From Ensifer adhaerens (lineage in GTDB: Bacteria > Pseudomonadota > Alphaproteobacteria > Rhizobiales > Rhizobiaceae), in contig NZ_LGAP01000013.1 of the NCBI RefSeq assembly GCF_001270265.1, forward strand, positions 1 to 64,000: a stretch of 64,000 nucleotides of DNA. The letters are read 5' to 3'. Positions within the stretch are counted from its first letter, which is position 1; each line of letters opens with the position of its first letter. The position numbers and the translations under genes were made by a program. This document shows positions 57,397 to 64,000 of this stretch, one piece after another. The notes beneath the pieces are model-generated. The model saw only the letters and a list, made by a program, of their open reading frames with translations, ran no database searches and was not told where the DNA came from.

Positions 57397-58308
57397 CTAC
57401 CTCCCCTCGCCGTCGGCTTTGGCCTGCGCGTTCTGGAAGAACACGATCGGTATCACCAAAATCAAGAGCAGGATCGTTGCCACCGCCGAGGAGACCGGCC
57501 AATCGCGGTTGGCGTTGAACTCGTTCCAGAGCGTCTTGCCGATCATCAGCGTTTCCGATCCGCCGAGCAGATCGGGGATGACGAACTCGCCGACCGCCGG
57601 AATGAAGACCAGCAGGCAGCCGGCAACGACACCGGCGAGCGACAGCGGGAAGGTGACGCGCCAGAAGGCCGAGAACGGCGTGCAGCCGAGATCCAGCGCC
57701 GCCTCCGTCAGGGTGTGATCCATCTTCTCGAGCGACGAATAGATCGGCAGCACCATGAAAGGCAGATAGGAATAGACGATGCCGATATAGATCGCCCAAT
57801 TGGTGTTGAGGATGATCAGCGGCTGGTCGATAACATTGATGCTCATCAGGAACTGATTGAGCAGTCCTTCCGGCTTCAGGATGGCGATCCAGGCGTAGAC
57901 GCGGATCAGGAAGCTGGTCCAGAACGGCAGGATCACCAGCATCAGAAGCGTCGGGCGGATCGATTTCGGCGCCTTCGCCATGCCGTAGGCGATGGGGTAG
58001 GCGATCATCAGCGTCAGGATCGTCGAAATGCCGGCGATGATGACGCTCGAGACATAGGCGTTGAAATAGAGAGCGTCCTCGGTCAGCCAGACATAGTTGT
58101 CGAATGAGAACTCTCGCGCCTTCTCCATGACGCCGGAAAGGCCGCCGAACAGATCGAAGACCGGCGTATAGGGAGGCATCGCCACCGCAGTCTGCGACAA
58201 CGAAATGCGAAAGACGATGAAGAAGGGAATGAGAAAGAAGAACAGCAGCCAGGCATAGGGGATGATGATGACCAGGCGGCTGAAGAGGGCTGATGCAACT
58301 CTCGCCAT
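57397..58308 (-). CDS. potH: Putrescine ABC transporter permease PotH
   Basis: 303 residues, six membrane helices. 'IPYAWLLFFFLIPFFIVFRI' and the EAA loop 'TEAALDLGCTPFSAFWRVTF', then 'GEFVIPDLLGGSETLMIGKT', the PotB/PotH signature. Starts four bases after the potG stop. Confidence 0.92.
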   Translation of the reverse strand: MARVASALFSRLVIIIPYAWLLFFFLIPFFIVFRISLSQTAVAMPPYTPVFDLFGGLSGVMEKAREFSFDNYVWLTEDALYFNAYVSSVIIAGISTILTLMIAYPIAYGMAKAPKSIRPTLLMLVILPFWTSFLIRVYAWIAILKPEGLLNQFLMSINVIDQPLIILNTNWAIYIGIVYSYLPFMVLPIYSSLEKMDHTLTEAALDLGCTPFSAFWRVTFPLSLAGVVAGCLLVFIPAVGEFVIPDLLGGSETLMIGKTLWNEFNANRDWPVSSAVATILLLILVIPIVFFQNAQAKADGEGR

Positions 58309-58312
58309 GGCT

Positions 58313-59458
58313 TCAATCCTTCAAGACGACGCCGGCGTCTTCGCCGAACGAAATCCAGACCTGCTGGTCGTAGCCGAAGGGGTCTTCGACAGCGCGCACT
58401 GCGTTCAGGGAGGACGCCTTGACGACCCTTCCATCCTTCAGCCTGACGTGAAAGACGGTCATGTCGCCGAGATAGCCGATGTCCCAGATCTCACCCTCGA
58501 CGGCATTGATCGGCGCATGCGCCGGCGGCTGGCGGCTGACACGGATCTTTTCCGGGCGAATGGCGGCCGCAGCCTTGGCCCCGATGGCCGGCTTCTCCGG
58601 CGATGCCATGCGGATGGGAAAGCCGTTGCCGGTTTCAATGCGGAGATAGCCGTTTTCGGCGGCAAAGACGGTTCCGTCGAAGATGTTCACGTCGCCGATG
58701 AAGTCGGCGACGAAGCGCGAGTTCGGCGCCTCGTAGATTTCAGCCGGCGTTGCCACCTGCACGACCTTGCCATGGCTCATGACGGCAATGCGATCCGCCA
58801 TCGTCATTGCCTCTTCCTGGTCGTGCGTGACCACGACGAAGGTCAGGCCGAGCTCCTGCTGCAGGTCCATCAGTTCGAACTGGGTTTCCTCGCGCAGCTT
58901 CTTGTCGAGCGCGCCCAGCGGCTCGTCGAGCAGCAGCACCTTCGGCCGCTTGGCGAGCGAGCGCGCCAGCGCGACGCGCTGACGCTGGCCGCCGGAAAGC
59001 TGGTGCGGCTTGCGTTTGGCAAACTTTTCGAGCTTCACCAGCTTGAGCATCTGGCCGACACGCTCGGCGATGTCGGCCTTCGGCATGCCGTCCTGCTTCA
59101 GGCCGAAGGCGATGTTGGTCTCAACGGTCATATGCGGAAACAGCGCATAGGACTGGAACATCATGTTGACGGGCCGCCGGTAGGGCGGAATACCGGCAAG
59201 GCTCTGGCCGTCGAGGATGATTTCGCCCGAGGTCGGCTGCTCGAAACCGGCCAGCATGCGCAGAAGCGTCGACTTTCCGCAGCCCGAGGCCCCCAGGAGC
59301 GCAAAGAATTCGCGCGTATAGATGTTGAGCGAAAGATCGTCGACGGCGGTGAAATCGCCGAACTTCTTGGTGACGTTCTTGACGGAAATGAATGGCTTGG
59401 ACGCAGGATCCGCCCAGGGGGCGAAAGAGCGCCTGATACTGCCGAGTGACTTCATCAT
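58313..59458 (-). CDS. potG: Putrescine ABC transporter ATP-binding protein PotG
   Basis: 381 residues. Walker A 'LGASGCGKSTLLRM', Q-loop 'FQSYALFPHMTV', signature 'LSGGQRQRVAL', Walker B 'VLLLDEPLGALD', H-loop 'VTHDQEEAM', then a C-terminal TOBE_2 domain from about residue 285. Energises PotHI. A second ATG one codon inside is possible. Confidence 0.94.
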   Translation of the reverse strand: MMKSLGSIRRSFAPWADPASKPFISVKNVTKKFGDFTAVDDLSLNIYTREFFALLGASGCGKSTLLRMLAGFEQPTSGEIILDGQSLAGIPPYRRPVNMMFQSYALFPHMTVETNIAFGLKQDGMPKADIAERVGQMLKLVKLEKFAKRKPHQLSGGQRQRVALARSLAKRPKVLLLDEPLGALDKKLREETQFELMDLQQELGLTFVVVTHDQEEAMTMADRIAVMSHGKVVQVATPAEIYEAPNSRFVADFIGDVNIFDGTVFAAENGYLRIETGNGFPIRMASPEKPAIGAKAAAAIRPEKIRVSRQPPAHAPINAVEGEIWDIGYLGDMTVFHVRLKDGRVVKASSLNAVRAVEDPFGYDQQVWISFGEDAGVVLKD

Positions 59459-59511
59459 CTATCCCCGAATGATACAGCCGATGGGCACTCTCGTTTTCCC
59501 CGGTGCCCCTT

Positions 59512-59546
59512 TAAGAAAATTGCCCGGATTTGAGGTCCGGGCAATT
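59512..59546 (-). terminator. Terminator between potF and potG
   Basis: Ten-bp stem ATTGCCCGGA / TCCGGGCAAT with a seven-base loop; the minus-strand side runs into TTTTCTTAAAG. It would make potF mRNA more abundant than potGHI. Confidence 0.85.
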
Positions 59547-59556
59547 CGTTTCGCTC

Positions 59557-60651
59557 TTACTGGCCGGTGACGACCTTTGTCCAGAGCCGGGTCAGCACCC
59601 TCTGCTCCTTCGCCTCGAACGGCGTGACAGTGAACAGTTTCTGCATCACATCATCAGTGGGATAGATGGCGGTGTCTTCGAGAACCGCCTTGTCGAGGAA
59701 CTGCTGCGAGGCCTTGTTGCCGTTGGCGTAGAAGACATAATTCGACGCCTTGGCGACGACCTCCGGCTTCATCATATAGTTGAGGAACTCATGCGCCTCG
59801 GCGACATGCGAAGCGTCTGCCGGAATGGAGAGCATGTCGAACCACATCTGCGCGCCCTGCGAGGGGATCGCATAATCGACCGTCACGCCGGCCTTGGCTT
59901 CGGCCGCACGGTCGCGGGCCTGAAAGACGTCGCCGGAAAAGCCGACTGCGAGGCAGATGTCGCCGTTGGCAAGGGCGTTGATATATTCCGACGAATGAAA
60001 CTTGCGGATATTGGGACGAACGCTGGCAAGCAGTTCAGCCGCCTTTTCGAGGTCCGCCGTTTCGTGGCTGTCCGGGTTGAGACCGAGATAAGCGAGCGCC
60101 GACGGCATCACATCCGTCGGGGAATCGAGAACATGGATGCCGCAATCCTTGAACTTGGCGGCCAGTTCCGGCTTGAAGATGACGTCCCAGCTGGGCTTCT
60201 CGGCGGTGCCGAGAATTTCCTTCATCTTGTCGACGTTGTAGCCGATGCCAGTGGTGCCCCACATATAGTCGACGGCGTATTCGTTGCCCGGATCGTACTT
60301 GGCCGTACGCTCCATGATCACGTCCCACATGTTGGCAAGGTTCGGAAGCTTGGACTTGTCGAGCTTCTGGAACACGCCGGCCGCGATCTGGCGCTGCAGG
60401 AACGTCGCCGTCGGGACGACGACGTCATAGCCCGAGCCGCCTGCGAGCAATTTGGTTTCAAGGATCTCGTTGGAATCGAAGACGTCGTAGACGACCTTGA
60501 TGCCGGTTTCCTTGGTAAAGTCTTCCAGAATGCTGCTGTCGATGTAATCCGACCAGTTATAGACGTTGACCACCCGCTCCTGCGCCGAAGCGAGCATGGT
60601 CGAACCGGCCAGCATGACCGTCGCCATGGTTGTAACGATGAATTTGGACAT
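59557..60651 (-). CDS. potF: Putrescine ABC transporter substrate-binding protein PotF
   Basis: 364 residues, signal peptide ('ATVMLAGSTMLASA'). PotD/PotF features: 'VNVYNWSDYIDSSILEDFTK' (Trp-Ser-Asp ligands), 'YDVVVPTATFLQRQI', 'YMWGTTGIGYN' and 'HEFLNYMMKPEVVAKASNYV'. Binds putrescine in the periplasm. First gene of the pot operon. Confidence 0.95.
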   Translation of the reverse strand: MSKFIVTTMATVMLAGSTMLASAQERVVNVYNWSDYIDSSILEDFTKETGIKVVYDVFDSNEILETKLLAGGSGYDVVVPTATFLQRQIAAGVFQKLDKSKLPNLANMWDVIMERTAKYDPGNEYAVDYMWGTTGIGYNVDKMKEILGTAEKPSWDVIFKPELAAKFKDCGIHVLDSPTDVMPSALAYLGLNPDSHETADLEKAAELLASVRPNIRKFHSSEYINALANGDICLAVGFSGDVFQARDRAAEAKAGVTVDYAIPSQGAQMWFDMLSIPADASHVAEAHEFLNYMMKPEVVAKASNYVFYANGNKASQQFLDKAVLEDTAIYPTDDVMQKLFTVTPFEAKEQRVLTRLWTKVVTGQ

Positions 60652-60993
60652 ACAGTTCCCTCGTTATTATCGGTCCGGACAAGGCCGCCCCGTGACACGG
60701 ATCCAGGCCCATTCTGGATCGCTCCGGAGGCGAGGTTAGGCATGTTTCTCGACAACCTCAAGCGCTTTCGTGCCGGAAAGAGGCGGACATTCTCCGCCAC
60801 CCTCGTTTTAGCAAGCCAAGGAAAATCGGGCACTTATGCCGGCGCGCACGATCTCGTGCATCGACCGGCAGTCCGGCGGCCGGCGTTAACCATGGCGCCA
60901 ACCAGCCGACACACGCGCTCGTTTACGATTGATTAACCATAACGGGCATGCGATTTTTCCTGCGGTTGTGCATCAGGGTCTGGGCAGCGTGTG
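60652..60993. other. Intergenic region between potF and the desaturase gene
   Basis: 342 bases with the divergent promoters. Two TTAACCAT words, at 60886-60893 and 60933-60940, match the CtrA half-site. No ORF with family likeness was found. Confidence 0.45.
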
Positions 60994-61947
60994 ATGAGTG
61001 GACGGAACCGCAGGATCGATCCGAGGGAGCTGAAGCGCCTTTCGATACTCGAGCCACAGAAAACGCTTGGCGCAATAGCCCTCGACTGGGCGATCATCGC
61101 CGCCGCCATCGCCGTTAGCGAGTACGCCGGCAATGTTGTCATCTACCTCCTGGCCGTGATCCTGATTGCCGGGCGCATCCATGCGTTCGGTTGCCTCGTT
61201 CACGAAGCGGCGCACTACCGCATCATCAAGAACCGCAAGCTCAGCGACTGGATGAGCGATCTTTTGCTTGCCTGGCCGATGCTGGCGACCGTCGACGGCT
61301 ATCGGCAAAACCACCTGGCACACCACCAGCATGCCAACACAGACGACGACCCGGACTGGACGGCCAAGCTCGGCATGAGGCAGTTCACCTTTCCTCAAAA
61401 GGTGGCGCGCGGCGTGATGCAGCTGCTCGGCTATCTCATAGCCGTCAACTCCATCCGCGACATGGTACACATGGCCAAGCGCATGTCGAAGAACGACCGG
61501 TCGACGCGAAGCTACAAGATGCTGCGCCTCGGCTTCTATGTCGCGGCGGCCGCCATCCTCAGCCTCACCGGCATCTGGCGCGAATTCGCGCTCTACTGGC
61601 TGGTGCCGTTCTTCACCTTCTTCTGCCTCTTCCTCTATGTGCGCAGCGTCGCTGAGCATTTTGGCCGCATGGACTATAGCGACGAGCTGACCAGTTCACG
61701 CACGGTCTATCCGCATGCCTGGGAAAAGCTGTTCTTTGCTCCGCACAACATCAACTACCATCTGGAACACCATCTTTATCCCGGCGTGCCGTTCTATAAT
61801 CTGCCGGAACTGCATGCGATCCTGATGCGCGACAAGGCCTATGCGGACAAGGCGCACATCACCCGCGGCTATACGACCGGGCTGCCGGCGGAATGCTTCT
61901 CCGCCAACGCACCGCTGCTGCCGAGCCAGCATCCGATCAGCTACTGA
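60994..61947 (+). CDS. Membrane fatty acid desaturase family protein
   Basis: 317 residues. Three His boxes: 'VHEAAHYR' (about 70), 'HLAHHQHAN' (about 107) and 'NYHLEHHLYP' (about 256), with hydrophobic pairs between them, the FA_desaturase layout of a di-iron membrane oxygenase. Acts on acyl chains, but could also be a beta-carotene or sphingolipid-type hydroxylase. ATG 60994 is preferred over GTG 60991. The end overlaps the convergent regulator gene by seven bases. Confidence 0.88.
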   Translation: MSGRNRRIDPRELKRLSILEPQKTLGAIALDWAIIAAAIAVSEYAGNVVIYLLAVILIAGRIHAFGCLVHEAAHYRIIKNRKLSDWMSDLLLAWPMLATVDGYRQNHLAHHQHANTDDDPDWTAKLGMRQFTFPQKVARGVMQLLGYLIAVNSIRDMVHMAKRMSKNDRSTRSYKMLRLGFYVAAAAILSLTGIWREFALYWLVPFFTFFCLFLYVRSVAEHFGRMDYSDELTSSRTVYPHAWEKLFFAPHNINYHLEHHLYPGVPFYNLPELHAILMRDKAYADKAHITRGYTTGLPAECFSANAPLLPSQHPISY

Positions 61948-63350
61948 AAATCAAAAACGCTGAGGCCCGTCGCCATCTCGTCGAGCCCAAGCGGGCGTGT
62001 GACGGGCGGCTCGGCGCGGGCAAGACAGCCCTGCCGCTCGCAGAGACGACAGGCCGCGCCGATGGCGATCGCGGGTGAACGCACCGCGCCATAGACCACC
62101 TCGTCGGCAAAGGAAGCCTCGCAGCCGATCAGCAACGCGGTGCGGCGAACCCGCTCCTCAAAGCCCGCCTGCGGGCCATCGAGCGTGCGCGACACGGTGA
62201 GGAACGCCAATCCCTCGGTCGTCTCCACACGATCCACCAGGATCTGCCCCGGCACGGAGAAGGCGGCATGGATATTGAGCTTCGGACAGCCGCCGCCGAA
62301 TCTGGCCTGTGGGAAGCCCGATGCGCCGGAACGACGGAGCCGGTGCCCGGCATTGTCGATCTCCATCAGGAAAAACGGAACACCGGCAGCACCTGGCCGC
62401 TGCAGCATGGTCAACCGGTTGGCGACCTGCTCGAACGACACCTGAAAGCGCGCCCGCAGGATATCGATATCGTATTTCGCCCGCTGGGCGGCAGCATGGA
62501 ACGCTCCATAGGGCATCATCAGCGCGTGGGCCGCATAACGGGCGAGTTCGAAGCGGCCGATGCGGCGCGCTTCGGCAGTCGACAAGCGCAACGGCTCAAG
62601 CTCCTGGACGATGGCCTCGTGACAGGCGATCGAAGCTGCCTCCATGGCAATCTCGCGCAGTTGGTCATAGGGCGACAGGCGCTCGGAGATAAACAGCCGC
62701 ATGGAATGGCGATCGAAGCGGCGGCGCAGATTGGGCATGGCGTGCACCGGCAGGTTGCGCACGACCAGGCCGTGCTCCTTCTTCAGCCAGGCCTTGAGCG
62801 CGCCGATCAGATCGTCGCCGGGTGCAAGAGCGTCATAAAAGGCCTCAGCGGCCTCCTCGATCCGGACAAAATGATTGGGCCGCGCCTCAAGCGTCTCGCG
62901 CACCTCGTCCATCGGCAGACGCGTTCCCGACAGCGCCTCCATATGACCCTGCCCGGCCAGGAGGTCGGCCAGGTCCTTCAGCCGCGCCGCCTGCTCGCGA
63001 TAGGCACGGTAAAGCTTGACGACGCCGCCTGCGGCGTTCGGTGCCGCTTCGGCAACTTCGATCAGCTCCTGATCCCCCGGCAACTCCGCCGCCAGCAGCG
63101 GGTCGGCAAAAACCTCCCGCAATTGTGCCAGCCCACCACCCGTCTCGCCCTGCAGTTCCTCAAGGTCGACCTTATAGACCGACGCGAGTTTCAAAAGCAG
63201 CTGCACGGTCAGCGGCCGTTGATTGCGCTCGATCAGGTTGAGGTAGGACGGCGAGATGCCAAGCGCCTCAGCCATGGCCGTCTGCGTCAGCGAGAGCCCG
63301 TTGCGGATCCGCCGCACACGCGGGCCGGCAAAGATCTTGTTCTCAGCCAT
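61941..63350 (-). CDS. XRE/ScfR-family regulator of acyl-CoA/glyoxylate genes
   Basis: 469 residues. XRE helix-turn-helix at residues 10-65 ('RVRRIRNGLSLTQTAMAEAL', 'GISPSYLNLIERNQRPLTVQ'), a ImmA/IrrE-like domain near 240 whose HExxH is degenerate ('ASIACHEAIVQE'), and a C-terminal DUF2083/ScfR part with 'CRLCERQGC', a possible metal or Fe-S site. Relatives (RamB, MccR, ScfR) sense acyl-CoA or related signals and control aceA and acetate use. It is divergent from aceA, whose control is the likely role. Confidence 0.9.
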   Translation of the reverse strand: MAENKIFAGPRVRRIRNGLSLTQTAMAEALGISPSYLNLIERNQRPLTVQLLLKLASVYKVDLEELQGETGGGLAQLREVFADPLLAAELPGDQELIEVAEAAPNAAGGVVKLYRAYREQAARLKDLADLLAGQGHMEALSGTRLPMDEVRETLEARPNHFVRIEEAAEAFYDALAPGDDLIGALKAWLKKEHGLVVRNLPVHAMPNLRRRFDRHSMRLFISERLSPYDQLREIAMEAASIACHEAIVQELEPLRLSTAEARRIGRFELARYAAHALMMPYGAFHAAAQRAKYDIDILRARFQVSFEQVANRLTMLQRPGAAGVPFFLMEIDNAGHRLRRSGASGFPQARFGGGCPKLNIHAAFSVPGQILVDRVETTEGLAFLTVSRTLDGPQAGFEERVRRTALLIGCEASFADEVVYGAVRSPAIAIGAACRLCERQGCLARAEPPVTRPLGLDEMATGLSVFDFQ

Positions 63351-63578
63351 TTGTCACTACCTTTACAAGTCTCGCGCCGATCGCGAATTTACATCCTTTA
63401 CAGATTTACTGAGCGCACCTGTCAAAGGCAAGACAAGATAACCCTTTTGAAAGACACGGGACTCCAATTCTTGTGGCCCTATAGCGCAGCGCAATGTAAA
63501 AACTGTCACATCAACTCGAGACGAAGAAGACCATAAGACAAAAGTCGAATGGTGGATGATTTCCAGCAGGAGGAAGTA
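63351..63578. promoter_or_regulatory. Divergent regulator/aceA promoter region
   Basis: Contains three direct TTTACA words (63362, 63388, 63397) and one inverted TGTAAA (63495), candidate binding sites for the XRE/ScfR regulator. A CAGGAGGAAG ribosome site precedes aceA. Confidence 0.45.
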
Positions 63579-64000
63579 ATGACTGATTTTTACAAGCTCG
63601 TTCCAAGTGCCCAGCAAGGCCGCTTTGATGGTATCGAACGTCCCTACACCACTGAGACCGTGAAGCGGCTGCGTGGCTCGGTCGAGATCCGTTACTCGCT
63701 GGCCGAAATGGGCGCCAACCGCTTGTGGAAGCTCATTCACGAAGAGGACTTCGTCAACGCGCTCGGCGCGCTTTCCGGCAACCAGGCCATGCAGATGGTT
63801 CGCGCCGGCCTGAAGGCGATCTATCTCTCCGGCTGGCAGGTCGCCGCCGACGCCAATACCGCGTCCGCGATGTATCCCGACCAGTCGCTCTATCCGGCGA
63901 ACGCCGCTCCGGAACTGGCAAAGCGTATCAACCGCACGCTCCAGCGCGCCGACCAGATCGAGACCTCGGAAGGCAAAGGGCTTTCGGTCGACACCTGGTT
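63579..64000 (+). CDS. aceA: Isocitrate lyase, 5' part (runs off the window)
   Basis: The first 140 codons. '[20 protein letters not shown]', then '[20 protein letters not shown]', '[20 protein letters not shown]' and '[12 protein letters not shown]', the last being the isocitrate lyase substrate-binding start. Splits isocitrate to glyoxylate and succinate, first step of the glyoxylate bypass. The AGGAGGAAG site fixes ATG 63579. Divergent from an XRE/ScfR-type regulator. Confidence 0.95.
   Translation, partial: MTDFYKLVPSAQQGRFDGIERPYTTETVKRLRGSVEIRYSLAEMGANRLWKLIHEEDFVNALGALSGNQAMQMVRAGLKAIYLSGWQVAADANTASAMYPDQSLYPANAAPELAKRINRTLQRADQIETSEGKGLSVDTW

Overview
The window looks like a chromosomal segment of an Ensifer/Sinorhizobium-type alphaproteobacterium (Rhizobiaceae). 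The evidence is high-GC coding sequence, RirA with its three cysteines, an NepR/PhyR general-stress pair, a CbrA-type kinase beside a phasin gene, dispersed rhizobial palindromes, and a tRNA-His with A73 and no G-1. From memory, the order aceA, potFGHI, acetoacetyl-CoA synthetase, cbrA, phasin, mmsA/iolA, fbpA, rirA, dppABCDF, rsiB2 matches one S. meliloti chromosomal neighbourhood. I could not check this by alignment.

Positions 1-15.6 kb are an accessory island. A Rep_trans-like protein sits at the left edge. A large tyrosine recombinase (13.6-15.4 kb) marks the right side. Between them is a compact minus-strand defence operon. In transcription order it encodes a PLD-like/SNF2 helicase, a DUF4391 protein, a type III DNA methyltransferase (Mod), an AlbA_2/Schlafen-type ATP-binding protein, a type III restriction subunit (Res) and an Mrr-type nuclease. 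The helicase/DUF4391, Mod/AlbA_2 and Res/Mrr junctions are tight or overlapping, so this reads as one multi-gene anti-invader system built around a type III restriction-modification core.

Positions 15.7-28 kb hold small core and stress genes: an outer-membrane barrel, a methyltransferase, a YegP-like protein, an FAH-family enzyme, a TetR/SDR pair with paired operators, a D-amino-acid dehydrogenase-like enzyme, and a general stress response cluster. That cluster contains the anti-sigma/anti-anti-sigma pair (rsiA2/rsiB2 type), a second small NepR-like ORF, and six exact GGAAC-N16/17-CGTT promoters for the EcfG/RpoE2 sigma factor.

Positions 28-43.5 kb hold dppABCDF (dppB carries a frameshift), a LuxR-type regulator with a stand-alone receiver, rirA divergent from an iron-binding protein gene, an M48 protease with a YjgN-like membrane protein, methylmalonate-semialdehyde dehydrogenase divergent from a LysR regulator, and a peroxiredoxin-like protein. 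Positions 43.6-64 kb hold a class III cyclase with TPRs, tRNA-His, a phasin divergent from cbrA (with a perfect CtrA-type box), an iron-type permease, acetoacetyl-CoA synthetase, an AsmA-like protein, potFGHI, a fatty acid desaturase, an XRE/ScfR-type regulator, and the divergent start of isocitrate lyase, which runs off the end.

Two genes (SDR, dppB) carry single frameshifts in GC-rich runs. These could be sequencing errors rather than true pseudogenes.
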